64,000 bases of DNA. It comes from JANXZS01 sp963797255. Its GTDB lineage: Bacteria; Acidobacteriota; Terriglobia; Terriglobales; Acidobacteriaceae. This document shows, one piece after another, positions 8,486 through 17,070 of this stretch. Both the position numbers and the translations under genes were made by a program. The stretch covers positions 496,001-560,000 of the forward strand of contig CAWCOV010000001.1 in assembly GCA_963797255.1 (NCBI GenBank). Reading direction: 5' to 3'. The notes below the pieces were generated by a model. That model had not been told where the DNA came from, did no database searches, and was given only the letters and a program-made list of their open reading frames with translations. Position 1 is the first letter of the stretch. The number at the start of each line of letters is the position of its first letter.

Positions 8486-8514
8486 AAGGAAGACTCCCGT
8501 TTCGAGTCTTCCTT
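8486..8514. terminator. Terminator between convergent genes
   Basis: AAGGAAGACTC (8486-8496) pairs perfectly with GAGTCTTCCTT (8504-8514) over a 7-base loop. It lies between the BlaR1-like gene and the convergent AI-2E family transporter gene and could work in both directions. Confidence 0.75.
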
Positions 8515-8566
8515 CTCGCACGCTCTCCTCAGGGCATGTGCAGTCCAGGAATCTCGACTACCCTTC

Positions 8567-9658
8567 TCAAATGTCTCCTGCTACCACCTCTGGCTCAGGT
8601 GCGATCCCTTCATCCAGCCACGCAGTAAACAGATTAAATCCGACGGATATAACAATCGCGCCGACGAAGAGACCAAAAATTCCCATCGCCGCAAAGCCGC
8701 CTATCGCGCCCAGGAAAATTACAAGGATAGGAACAGGAGCGCCCCTTCCAAGCAAGATCGGCTTCAGCACATTGTCCAAAAGGCCGACGAAGATACACCA
8801 GATCAGGAAAATTACCGCTTTGCCAGTTGCCATCGTCGCAAAGACGTAGATCACTGCCGGGATAAGCGTAAGAACTCCTACCTGGAGTACCGCCGCAATC
8901 AGGAATACGAGTGCCCATAGCCCCGCGCCGGGAAGTCCGACCACAAGGAACCCGAGACCGGCCAGCACCGCCTGGATGAACGCAACGCCCAGGATGCCCA
9001 TGGTAACGCTGCGTATGGTCGCCTCAACCATTGCTTCAACCTCTTCTCCCCTGGTACCAAAAAATTGAACAGCGAGCCTTCGTGAAAATTTCGCACACGC
9101 GCTGGAGTTGGCGAGAACGAATCCCGCAATCACAATCGAGACGAAAATCTGCAGCACGCCAAGACCGACACTGGCAGACACTGCGAGGAGTCCGCCCACG
9201 GCCCCTTTGAGTTGCGGAGCGAAGGTTGCTGCAGCAGCGGCGAAATTAGTGGAAGCGAGGTTCCAAAGGTCGCTCAGCTTTTTGCCTATGATGGGCCAGG
9301 TTTCGACGTTCGCTGGTGGCGGAGGAATCCTCAGGGTTCCATCCTGAATGTGGTCAACGAGACCCTGGATGCCTCCAATCAGAGTTTGAGCAAGCAATGC
9401 GATCGGCACTATCAAGATCAGGAGTAGAACAATGCTAAAGACGGTCGCCGCAAGCCCTCCTCGCCCGCCAAGCCACTTCTGCAGTTTGCGGTATGCCGGG
9501 TAACCCGCAACGGCAATGGTGATCCCCCACGCAGCGATGGCGATGAAAGGTCGCAGAATGAAAAAACAGGAGATGACGAGCAGAGCGATAAGGGTAAGGT
9601 GAATGGAAACTTCGAGGGCTCGGTTCAGGTGCGACTTGTCGCGCGTGATAGCGGTCAC
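8567..9658 (-). CDS. AI-2E family transporter (PerM/YdiK type)
   Basis: 363 residues, integral membrane. The layout is that of the AI-2E exporter/PerM family: paired helices at the N-terminus (LTLIALLVISCFFILRPFIA), a long soluble-like middle (about 95-165) and a C-terminal block of five or six helices with the conserved PLLLG-like motif, here as NVLKPILLGRGAPVPILVIF, and LGAIGGFAAMGIFGLFVGAI. Some family members export the quorum signal AI-2 and others are sodium/proton antiporters, so the substrate is open. The GTG start has an AAAGGAG site well placed upstream. Single gene, convergent with the BlaR1-like gene. Confidence 0.92.
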   Translation of the reverse strand: MTAITRDKSHLNRALEVSIHLTLIALLVISCFFILRPFIAIAAWGITIAVAGYPAYRKLQKWLGGRGGLAATVFSIVLLLILIVPIALLAQTLIGGIQGLVDHIQDGTLRIPPPPANVETWPIIGKKLSDLWNLASTNFAAAAATFAPQLKGAVGGLLAVSASVGLGVLQIFVSIVIAGFVLANSSACAKFSRRLAVQFFGTRGEEVEAMVEATIRSVTMGILGVAFIQAVLAGLGFLVVGLPGAGLWALVFLIAAVLQVGVLTLIPAVIYVFATMATGKAVIFLIWCIFVGLLDNVLKPILLGRGAPVPILVIFLGAIGGFAAMGIFGLFVGAIVISVGFNLFTAWLDEGIAPEPEVVAGDI

Positions 9659-9987
9659 GTTGGTTTCTCCTTTGCGTATCAGGATTGCTACTTGTCCAAC
9701 TGTTCTCTGCCCATCTGTGCCGTCATGAACTCGGCGAATTCTTGTCCAAATTTAAATCGCCAGATCCTGAAAAATCGGCAGGCCCGAACGGATCGTGAAG
9801 CTGAGTAATTGAATTGGTCCAGTTTATATGGAAGAGAATATTCCTCCCATTCGGAAGCTAAGTCAACTATTCACAACTCGCCAAGTCACAGGCCAAAGAG
9901 GGTAAGAATGAGATCGCGCCATCGCCGTTCCTTATTGCGCCGACTCAAGAACCAAACGATACTGTTGCGAAATGAAGCGGAGGCATC
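9659..9987. other. Divergent intergenic region
   Basis: 329 bases between the divergent AI-2E family gene and the DUF1254 gene, so it must hold both promoters. No convincing small gene is seen; a 60-codon frame at 9809-9991 is Arg/Ser-rich and has no ribosome site. A GGAGG for the DUF1254 gene lies at about 9978-9982. Confidence 0.5.
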
Positions 9988-11469
9988 ATGAAGGCAGCGT
10001 TACTCGATCAATTTCTTTTCACGAAGTGGAGCACGACGCGGGCCCAGCGAGTCACACTCTCAACGATTGCGCTCACAGCCTTGGCTGTTGGATTAATCGG
10101 ATGTTCCAGCGAGAAACCGGGCCCGGTTCGCGAAGCCATCTCGCAAAAAGACGTGTACAAGCAAGCCTACATCTACGGTTTTCCCATGGTCATGAGTTAT
10201 GGCGTGATGTACGAATTCTCGGTTGACCGGAACTCAGGTCAGTTCAAGGCCCCGTTCAACCAACTCTACAATGACTCTCATGTAGCCACGCCCAAAGACA
10301 CCGCAGTCGTCACACCGAACAGTGATACTCCGTACTCACTAATGTGGATGGACCTGCGCGCAGAGCCCATTGTTCTTTGCCTTCCCAGCGTGGAGAAGCG
10401 CCGTTACTACTCCGTACAGCTCATCGACATGTACACCTTCAACTACGGATACATGGGCAGTCGTGCCACCGGGAATAGTGCAGGTTGCTACATGGTCGCA
10501 GGCCCGGATTTCAAGGGCGAGACACCGGCCGGAATCAAGAAGGCCTTTCATGCGGAAACACAGTTTTCCCTGGCCATCTACCGCACGCAGCTTTTCGGCC
10601 CTAGCGACATGCCGAACGTGAAAAAGATCCAGGATGGTTACAAAGTGCAGACGCTCTCGCAGTTCCTCAAACATCCCGCCCCGCATGCCGCAACGCCCAT
10701 CGATTTTCCGCCCTTCACCAAAGACGACATGAAGCTCCCCTTTCCGAAAATTCTGAATTTCGTGCTGCAGTTCTGCCCCGAAGTGCCGGAAGAAAAGGAA
10801 CTGCGGGCAAGCTTCGCAAACATCGGCATTGCTCCCGGCAAACCCTTCGACCTGGCGAAGCTCTCTGAGGAGCAGAAGGCTGAAGAAGCCTTGGGTGTGA
10901 AGGAAGGCTACGACGCAATCGACACTGCGAAAAAAAATATAGGCAAGGATGAAAACGGCTGGCTGGTGGGAAACATCATCGGCGACCGCAAGTTCATCAA
11001 TAACGACTGGTTGAAGCGTGCCGCTGCATCCCTCGCCGGAATCTACGGCAACTCGGCTGAAGAAGCGATATATCCCATGGCCAAGCACGACAATACCGGC
11101 GCAGAGTTGGATGGCAGCAAACACAACTACACCGTCACCTTCCCTGCCGGTCAGCTTCCTCCCGTAAATGCCTTCTGGTCGGTCACCATGTACGACGGCA
11201 AAACTCAACTACTCATCGAGAACCCCATCAACCGCTACCTCATCAATTCGCCTATGCTACCCGGCATGAAAAAGAGTCCCGACGGTTCCGTAACGATCTA
11301 CATCCAGAAAGATGCACCCTCGGCAGACAAGAAGGCCAACTGGCTCCCCGCTCCCAACGGCCCCATCTACATGGTCATGCGTCTCTATTGGCCCAAGGAA
11401 ACGCCGCCGTCAATCCTGCCCGCAGGAGAAGGCACCTGGAAGCCACCAACAATCGTCGTCACCCAGTAA
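9988..11469 (+). CDS. DUF1254/DUF1214 lipoprotein
   Basis: 493 residues. The N-terminus has a long hydrophobic stretch and a lipobox (LIGC, Cys about 39), so the protein is probably a membrane-anchored lipoprotein. The DUF1254 domain follows (QAYIYGFPMVMSYGVMYEFS, TVVTPNSDTPYSLMWMDLRA-like segment, YYSVQLIDMYTFNYGYMGSR) and the C-terminal DUF1214 part (ITVTFPAGQLPPVNAFWSVT-like, LINSPMLPGM, YIQKDAPSADKKANWLPAP). Such two-domain proteins are widespread and uncharacterised. GGAGG lies five bases before the ATG. It is monocistronic with a divergent neighbour. Confidence 0.92.
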   Translation: MKAALLDQFLFTKWSTTRAQRVTLSTIALTALAVGLIGCSSEKPGPVREAISQKDVYKQAYIYGFPMVMSYGVMYEFSVDRNSGQFKAPFNQLYNDSHVATPKDTAVVTPNSDTPYSLMWMDLRAEPIVLCLPSVEKRRYYSVQLIDMYTFNYGYMGSRATGNSAGCYMVAGPDFKGETPAGIKKAFHAETQFSLAIYRTQLFGPSDMPNVKKIQDGYKVQTLSQFLKHPAPHAATPIDFPPFTKDDMKLPFPKILNFVLQFCPEVPEEKELRASFANIGIAPGKPFDLAKLSEEQKAEEALGVKEGYDAIDTAKKNIGKDENGWLVGNIIGDRKFINNDWLKRAAASLAGIYGNSAEEAIYPMAKHDNTGAELDGSKHNYTVTFPAGQLPPVNAFWSVTMYDGKTQLLIENPINRYLINSPMLPGMKKSPDGSVTIYIQKDAPSADKKANWLPAPNGPIYMVMRLYWPKETPPSILPAGEGTWKPPTIVVTQ

Positions 11470-11538
11470 ATGCAGCTCAATCTGAGCAAAGACGCGAAGG
11501 ATAGTTCAGGACAGGCAGTCTCCTCGGGGGCTGCCCAC

Positions 11539-11787
11539 CTAAAGCGTCTTCGGGCAGGGACCGTGCTTTTCAAGCAGATCGTCAATATCCGTGGAAGTTT
11601 TGGAGCGCCACGTCTCTTCCGCCAAATTGGTCGCCCCGGAAGCCGTCTCCTCTTCCTTGCATTGAAAGCTCAGAACCCGATCCTCGGGCTCATCCTTCCA
11701 GTTGTTCCTTCCCTGGGTTCTCATCGAGCCGCGCTCCCAGCCACGCGGCGTCAGGTGCCATTCTGTCCATTCCGGTCTCGCTGCCAT
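11539..11787 (-). CDS. Small conserved-looking hypothetical protein
   Basis: 82 residues, starting MAARPEWTEWHLTPRGWERG. The sequence is Trp-rich and acidic in the C-terminal half (DIDDLLEKHGPCPKTL), with no signal or membrane segment. It reads like a real protein and not a shadow: it has strong amino-acid bias and ends cleanly, and it fills the gap between two plus-strand genes. A TTG six bases upstream is a less likely start. I believe similar small proteins occur in other Acidobacteria, but that is memory and not a search. Function unknown. Confidence 0.62.
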   Translation of the reverse strand: MAARPEWTEWHLTPRGWERGSMRTQGRNNWKDEPEDRVLSFQCKEEETASGATNLAEETWRSKTSTDIDDLLEKHGPCPKTL

Positions 11788-11829
11788 GGCCAAATGCTAG
11801 CATCCCGAATTGAGCCGTAAAATAGACCC

Positions 11830-12456
11830 ATGATCCGCGAAACCTTCCCTGTCGGCCCGCTGCAATGCAACTGCACCATCCTCGGCGACGAAAACACCCT
11901 GGAAGCCGTCGTAATCGATCCGGGAGATGACATCCCTCGCATTCTTGAGCGTATAAACGCGCATAAATTGACACTCAAGCAGATCATTGTGACCCATGCG
12001 CACATCGATCACGTCGGCGGAGCACTGCGGCTAAAGCGTCTCACAGGAGCTCCCATCCTGTTGAATGAACGAGACTTACCCTTGCTCAAGATGATGGATA
12101 TGCAGGCGGGATGGCTGGGAATCGCGCCTCCGGAGGTTGCCGCTCCTGATGCAAGCCTGGAAGATGGACTCGTGGTCGGCCTTGCCAGCCATCCCGCGCA
12201 AGTCCTTCATACGCCGGGACATACGGAAGGCAGCGTTTGCCTTTACCTTCCCGCAGAAAAACTTTTGTTAGCCGGAGACACATTGTTCGCAGGATCAATC
12301 GGCCGAACAGACCTTCCAGGAGGAAATTCCCGCAAAATCATCGAGTCTATCAACAACAGAATCACCACCCTACCGCCAGAAACTGAAGTGATACCTGGAC
12401 ATGGCCCGAATACTAAAATCGGAATAGAGAAGAGAGTTAACCCTTTTCTTCAGTGA
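11830..12456 (+). CDS. MBL-fold hydrolase (glyoxalase II-like)
   Basis: 208 residues, cytosolic. The metallo-beta-lactamase fold is shown by NCTILGDENTLEAVVIDPGD, the zinc motif THAHIDHVGG (about 55-64), HTPGHTEGSVCLYLP, LLAGDTLFAGSIGRTDLPGG and the final metal histidine in VIPGHGPNT. Among MBL enzymes it is closest in length and motif spacing to the GloB-like group (YcbL type), which hydrolyses thioesters such as S-lactoylglutathione; a short C-terminus argues against full GloB. The fourth position of the HxHxDH motif is Ile (HAHIDH). No ribosome site is visible before the ATG. Confidence 0.92.
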   Translation: MIRETFPVGPLQCNCTILGDENTLEAVVIDPGDDIPRILERINAHKLTLKQIIVTHAHIDHVGGALRLKRLTGAPILLNERDLPLLKMMDMQAGWLGIAPPEVAAPDASLEDGLVVGLASHPAQVLHTPGHTEGSVCLYLPAEKLLLAGDTLFAGSIGRTDLPGGNSRKIIESINNRITTLPPETEVIPGHGPNTKIGIEKRVNPFLQ

Positions 12457-12574
12457 GCTATGAAATGCATCTATTGAAGTAAAACATCACCTTGACCCAA
12501 TTTACTGTGCAATTATCCGATTTTAATTGAATAGCATACAGAATATAGCTGAAATTTCACTTTAACGAATCCGC

Positions 12575-13786
12575 CTAGGGAGTACCTTTATTGGTTCCTC
12601 CCGTGCACAGCCCTAATACCGTCTCGATTCCGTCGTAAAACGTTTCTTTTGTGCAGAGTAGGCTTACCACCAGCCACCCCGCCCCGGGGAACCCAAAATA
12701 GTAGCCAGGATGCACCGAAACACCACGATTTAGCAGCTCTAGAGCCGTTTCATCATCCCCTTTGACAGCAGGAATTCGCACCACGGCGTACCATCCCGCC
12801 TCCACCACGAGCCTCGAAACCAACGACTGCTGACCCAGCAATTCGTCCAGTGCAGCCAGATTCCCCTGCACACGCTCCCGAATCTCTTGCTGAATTCCCT
12901 GCCTCGATCCCAGCCATGACGGCAGCGCATGCTGGATGGGTGCGTTCATCGACAGAAATGTGTCCGCCACAATCTCCAGCCGGGCCTCCGCTTCGCTCCG
13001 CTCCTTCTCCGGCCCCAGACACGCAATCCACGCAGCCTTCATTTGCGGGAGACCAGCCACCTTGCTCAGTCCGCTGAGCACAAATGTCGGCACAGTTGCC
13101 GCGCCAGATGCAAAACTGCAATTCACCGCCTCACTCGAACTACCCAGCGGATAATCGAGGAAAACTTCATCCACGATCAACGCGAGGCTGAACTCTCTGC
13201 ATAGCTCTTCCAGTGCCGCGCGCTCCCACGGTTTGGTGTAGTGCCCCGTGGGGTTGTTCGGATTGACCACAGCGATGGCGCGCGTGCGAACAGTAATTTG
13301 TCCGCGCAGCGACGCAATGTCGATTTGCCATCCATGGTCGTAGACCAGCGCATAGGGCACAAGCCGCACATCGTCGAGCGTCGCCAGAAAGTCGAAGAGC
13401 GGATAGCTCGGCTGCGCAATCAGCACCTCGTCCCCGCTGTCGCAAAGCAGGCGGAAGACGAAACTGTAAGCCTCGCTCGTGCTGGTCGTAAGAAAAATCT
13501 GCGACGGCCCCAACCGAATATCGAGATCCGCGTAGTGCCGGCACACCGCCTCTCGTGCCGACAGCATGCCGCGTGGATTGGGATCGTAGCTCATCGCAGC
13601 CGCATCGGCGAGCGGCGCCAGAAGCCGTTGTGCATCGTACGTGAATCCGCAGTGCGTGGGATTCGACGCAGTCAGGTCAATGAGAGGCAGCCCCGCCGCA
13701 AGATGCTCTCGCAGCGCGCGCGCGAGGGCCGTTTCTGTCGTGTCCCACGAAGTTCGTCGCGAGAACGGAATGGGAGAATGTTTCAT
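12575..13786 (-). CDS. PLP-dependent aminotransferase, class I/II
   Basis: 403 residues of fold type I. Visible landmarks: substrate-loop ASNPTHCGF near the N-terminus, TTSTSEAYSFVFRLLC, the NPNNPTGHY motif that contacts PLP, VDEVFLDY with the pyridine-binding Asp, and SGLSKVAGLPQMK with the Schiff-base Lys. C-terminal residues close with VHPGYYFGFPGAGWLVVSLL, including an Arg-poor end where LRISF usually stands. The motif order fits the alanine/aspartate aminotransferase-like group, but the amino-group donor cannot be told. Divergent from the HAD gene and separated from it by about 90 bases. Confidence 0.92.
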   Translation of the reverse strand: MKHSPIPFSRRTSWDTTETALARALREHLAAGLPLIDLTASNPTHCGFTYDAQRLLAPLADAAAMSYDPNPRGMLSAREAVCRHYADLDIRLGPSQIFLTTSTSEAYSFVFRLLCDSGDEVLIAQPSYPLFDFLATLDDVRLVPYALVYDHGWQIDIASLRGQITVRTRAIAVVNPNNPTGHYTKPWERAALEELCREFSLALIVDEVFLDYPLGSSSEAVNCSFASGAATVPTFVLSGLSKVAGLPQMKAAWIACLGPEKERSEAEARLEIVADTFLSMNAPIQHALPSWLGSRQGIQQEIRERVQGNLAALDELLGQQSLVSRLVVEAGWYAVVRIPAVKGDDETALELLNRGVSVHPGYYFGFPGAGWLVVSLLCTKETFYDGIETVLGLCTGGTNKGTP

Positions 13787-13879
13787 TGCAGTTTTTTCCA
13801 GGGCAGCAGTCGCTAACGATCAGGCCGCTCCCGCATAATATTGAAGAAGAGATCAGTTCGTTTTCTATCGGAGTATTTC

Positions 13880-14539
13880 ATGGATCTTCGCGCGGTAGTT
13901 TTTGATTACGGAATGGTGCTGAGCCATCCACCCGATAAAGTTGCTCATGGCGGTTTGATTGAGACCACCGGCCTTTCGGGAGATCTCTTCGATCAGTATT
14001 ACTGGGCGAACCGCGAGGATTACGATATTGGCATCTGGGGCGGCACTACCTTCTGGGAGAAAGTCGCGAAAGACGCGGGCATGACCTTCTCGCCCGAGCA
14101 GATGTCACGTCTGCTGAAGCTGGACGCGCAAATGTGGATGTCGCTCAACGAGCCGGTGCTGGCGTGGTCGCAGCAGGTGCGCGCCGCCGGATTCAAGATT
14201 GGAATCCTCTCCAACATTGGCGACGAGATGGTGAAGGCAATGGAACGGCAGTTCAAGTGGCTTGCGAACTATGACCATTGCACGTGGTCGTATGAGCTGG
14301 GAATCGTAAAGCCGCAACCCGAAATCTACCTGCACACGCTGGACAAGCTGGGCGTCGAACCGCATCAGGCGTTGTTCCTGGATGACAAAGCGGTAAATGT
14401 TCGCGGCGCGGAATCCGTGGGCATGCACGGCATCGTGTTCAGCACGATTGAGAAGTTGGTCGATGACCTGAAAAGTCGTGGCTTCGATCGCGTTCTACCG
14501 TTGCCAGACCTGCTGCAGGAGGCGAAGGCTGGACACTAG
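13880..14539 (+). CDS. HAD-superfamily phosphatase
   Basis: 219 residues. Motif I is FDYGMVLSHPP (nucleophile Asp; the usual second Asp is Gly, as in several YihX-like members), motif II ILSNIGDE, motif III GIVKPQPEIY with Lys, and motif IV LFLDDKAVN. The alpha-helical cap lies between motifs I and II (about 20-95). These residues fit a subfamily IA phosphatase acting on a small phosphorylated metabolite. An upstream in-frame TTG exists, but ATG 13880 has a GGAG seven bases before it. Divergent from the aminotransferase. Confidence 0.9.
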   Translation: MDLRAVVFDYGMVLSHPPDKVAHGGLIETTGLSGDLFDQYYWANREDYDIGIWGGTTFWEKVAKDAGMTFSPEQMSRLLKLDAQMWMSLNEPVLAWSQQVRAAGFKIGILSNIGDEMVKAMERQFKWLANYDHCTWSYELGIVKPQPEIYLHTLDKLGVEPHQALFLDDKAVNVRGAESVGMHGIVFSTIEKLVDDLKSRGFDRVLPLPDLLQEAKAGH

Positions 14540-14580
14540 CGCGCGTGATGCTCGCGCCACTTCAAGGCCCGGAGGCCTCG

Positions 14581-15093
14581 CTATGCAGTGATCTGACTCT
14601 CTGCAATGCCGTGGCTCTCCATGAGATGAACTCTGAAACTCTCACTCCGTTTTTTCAGCGGCTCCGAAATTTGTGTAAGCAGCACTGTCGGATGAAATGG
14701 CTTGTTGAGAAACACGAAATCGTAGTTCTCCTTACCCGATAATTCCGTGAGGTCGATCGAGGTTGCTCGCCCAGACACAAGGACGACATTGCAATCCGGT
14801 GCCGTATTCGTAATTGCCCTCGCAAGTTGGAAGCCGTTCACTTTTGGCAACGCCAATTCACACACCAGCAAATCAGGCGGTATCACCGCAGCGATTTCGA
14901 GCGCCGTCTCCGCATCGTATGCAGTCATGGTCGCGAAGCCGTATTGATTCAAAATCAGCGAAAGCGTGTCTGCGATCACTGTGTCGTCATCCACCACCAG
15001 CACCATCGGCCGATCCTCATTTGTGTTCTGAACCAATTCAGTGGTCGGAACTCTCGAAAGCGGGGTTGTGGAAAAGTTCATCTTCGCAGCCAT
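14581..15093 (-). CDS. Response-regulator receiver protein with Glu at the phospho-acceptor site
   Basis: 170 residues: a 28-residue leader, then one receiver domain and a short basic tail, no output domain. The acidic pocket is DDD at 35-37, the switch Ser is in VLVSGRA and the conserved Lys is in FLNKPFHPTVLL. At the normal phospho-Asp position the sequence reads DLLVCELALPKVNG, with Glu79 (codon at 14857-14859, minus strand). Asp-to-Glu changes often mimic the phosphorylated state, so the protein may be locked active or be controlled without phosphorylation. Receiver-only proteins with a KP-hP end are common in Acidobacteria. A GAGGTAG site precedes the ATG. Confidence 0.9.
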   Translation of the reverse strand: MAAKMNFSTTPLSRVPTTELVQNTNEDRPMVLVVDDDTVIADTLSLILNQYGFATMTAYDAETALEIAAVIPPDLLVCELALPKVNGFQLARAITNTAPDCNVVLVSGRATSIDLTELSGKENYDFVFLNKPFHPTVLLTQISEPLKKRSESFRVHLMESHGIAESQITA

Positions 15094-15338
15094 GGGGACT
15101 ACCTCAAAACAAACGGTAGCACCGTTCTCGCGATACGGGCTAACTCTTTTGGAATGTGGATATCAGCACGATTTCCCTAGCTTCCCGTGAGCATTCTGGT
15201 AGCCCTACTCCACGATTCCTTAGACCCCGAAAATTTCTATTGCTAGTGGGTTTGTTTTACCCTAAGCTATTTTTACGTCAGTTTAGCGTTACGTTAAGAA
15301 TAGAGAGCGCATCTGATTCGTTGGGAGGGATATTCGCT

Positions 15339-15665
15339 ATGGCAAAACATTCCGATAAATCGACTCCTATGAACTTCCAATCCATTCAGAAGGTTGATGT
15401 TCCGAAAGGAAGAGACGGAAAGCACAAGGGTATCGTTACGCAAATTCTCAGTGATATTCACCAGTTGCGCGACGGTTCCGCCCTCAAAATTCCCTTGGTC
15501 GCGCTGCCGGATACGAAGGAAAATATCCGCTCGGCCCTCAACCGCGCCACGCGGCAGTTGGGAATTGAAGTCGCAACTTCGAGCGATGCTGAGTTCCTTT
15601 ATGTGTGGAAAGCAGATTCCGCAATGCCGGACCTGGACGAACCAATGCGCCGCTCCGGATCCTAG
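15339..15665 (+). CDS. Small protein of unknown function
   Basis: 108 residues, no signal peptide. The start at ATG 15339 has a strong GGGAGGG site (15322-15328); the frame is open further upstream but without a ribosome site. The body MNFQSIQKVDVPKGRDGKHK ... LVALPDTKENIRSALNRATR ... VATSSDAEFLYVWK looks globular with mixed alpha/beta structure. The spacing of Lys/Arg and the RSALNRATRQ helix is reminiscent of small nucleic-acid-binding proteins, but this is a guess. The upstream 200 bases are AT-rich and may hold its promoter. Confidence 0.75.
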   Translation: MAKHSDKSTPMNFQSIQKVDVPKGRDGKHKGIVTQILSDIHQLRDGSALKIPLVALPDTKENIRSALNRATRQLGIEVATSSDAEFLYVWKADSAMPDLDEPMRRSGS

Positions 15666-16042
15666 GGCTGAATACAATTCAATTCAACCATTCGACACAT
15701 TGAAACGCCGCGGGGCGGGGCAGGGTTATGTCGCCACCTGGTATCACATAGGTCCGCCAGCGCACGAGTTTACGAAAAGCAGCATCAACTCATCCAAATG
15801 TATTCGGGATTTCAATTCGAGAATTACTTCCGGTTTACCGGTGATCCACTCGCAACAACAAGAATGATCGAATTGGAAAGCTGATCAGGGACTGAAACTC
15901 ATTCAGGCTAAGGACTCCTGATGTTCTGGTCGCTGCTCGTTCGACGTCGGGCCGATCCGGATCGCAAAGATCAGGGCGGTGGCCATGAGAAGCCACGGCC
16001 CGGTCAGCACAAAGAGAGCTACATCAGCGATACTTTGAAGAA
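15666..16042. other. Intergenic region, possible minus-strand remnant
   Basis: 377 bases without a supported gene. On the minus strand, about 15914-16039, a stop-free run reads ADVALFVLTGPWLLMATALI and then a hydrophilic tail to a stop, like a single membrane helix, but no start codon or ribosome site lies before it. It may be a gene remnant. Confidence 0.4.
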
Positions 16043-16828
16043 GTGCCTTTTACACTTTCTCATGCCGCTGCGGTTATTCCATTTCGGCGGACTCGCTTTA
16101 TCATGTCCGCACTCGTCATGGGATGCTTCGCGCCCGATTCTCCCTATTTGCTTTCCTTGTCGCCTGACAAGTCTTATACCCATACGTACTCCGGCATGTT
16201 TCTGCTCGATTTGCCGCTTGCATTCGTAGCTCTCCTGTTGTTTCACACGTTCATCAAGAAGCCGATGCTGATGTTTCTGTCGGATGGATTCCGGCGCAGG
16301 CTAACGACCAGCATGGCCACTCTTTCTTTTTGGCCTTCAGAGCGTCTTTCGCTGATTATTCTTTCCATCCTGGTCGGCACGGCGACGCACCTTGTCTGGG
16401 ACTCGGTCACTCACAACACATCATGGATCTATCAGAACTGGTCTTTCCTGCGGATATCTCTCGAATTGCCGGTGACCGGTGAAATCCAGATGTACAAATT
16501 GCTCGAGTATGGGAGCAGCGCCTTTGGGCTGGTGGTAATAGGCGTTTGGATCTGGCATTGGTACCGCACAACCAAACCGTCGGCCTATCCGGTCACTCCG
16601 CTCTTTGAAGGGGTGCAGAGGCGTATTTTCGTGGCCACCTTGCCGGCCCTTGCGATTCTCGCTGGCGGCCTTCGCGCCTATCACGCACACGGACTCCACT
16701 TGGGGATTCGGCCTTTGGTCCACTTCACGGCAAGCATGCTGATTTCAGCCATCACGCTTTTTCTGCTGGGATTGCTCGTCTGCGGCGTCTTCGAGCGGTT
16801 TCTTCATCGTCGGCATGTTTTCTATTAG
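16043..16828 (+). CDS. DUF4184-family membrane protein
   Basis: 261 residues. It begins with the family's signature MPFTLSHAAAVIPFRR (GTG start at 16043), then ALVMGCFAPDSPYL and LDLPLAFVALLLFHTFIKK. Six or so membrane helices follow, with ILVGTATHLVWDSVTHNTSW in the middle and a final pair near 230-250. The early SHxAAV and the HLxWD motifs contain His/Asp residues that could bind metal, as proposed for related LexA-binding or metal-dependent hydrolase-like membrane proteins; no function is proven. The ribosome site is weak. Confidence 0.88.
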   Translation: MPFTLSHAAAVIPFRRTRFIMSALVMGCFAPDSPYLLSLSPDKSYTHTYSGMFLLDLPLAFVALLLFHTFIKKPMLMFLSDGFRRRLTTSMATLSFWPSERLSLIILSILVGTATHLVWDSVTHNTSWIYQNWSFLRISLELPVTGEIQMYKLLEYGSSAFGLVVIGVWIWHWYRTTKPSAYPVTPLFEGVQRRIFVATLPALAILAGGLRAYHAHGLHLGIRPLVHFTASMLISAITLFLLGLLVCGVFERFLHRRHVFY

Positions 16829-17070
16829 GCAACCTTGATATCGAATCCATATCCGACGTTCTGGGCGGATTGTTTGAATGCTAAATCAGTGAGGAGCACG
16901 GGGGTGTTGCAAAGGCTGAACTCAGCCGTGAGGCTGATTGAGAGAACGACCCACGGAGGCTCCTCCGGCTCGATTGGAAGATTCCGCCATTGTTCAGACG
17001 TGAGCAGTCAGGTAGGGATGCAGTCCGTTGAAAGAGATGGCACACTGTTGATGCTGCCTTGGAGAATGGC

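Noticed and set aside
9809..9991. 60-codon frame upstream of the DUF1254 gene
   Set aside because: Arg/Ser-rich composition without ribosome site; overlaps the real gene's ribosome site.
11470..11820. 116-codon plus-strand frame after the DUF1254 gene
   Set aside because: Directly follows a stop with no ribosome site and overlaps the better-supported 82-aa minus-strand gene.
15914..16039. Minus-strand membrane-helix-like reading (ADVALFVLTGPWLLMATALI)
   Set aside because: A stop lies just upstream and there is no ATG, GTG or TTG at a sensible place; kept only as a possible remnant.
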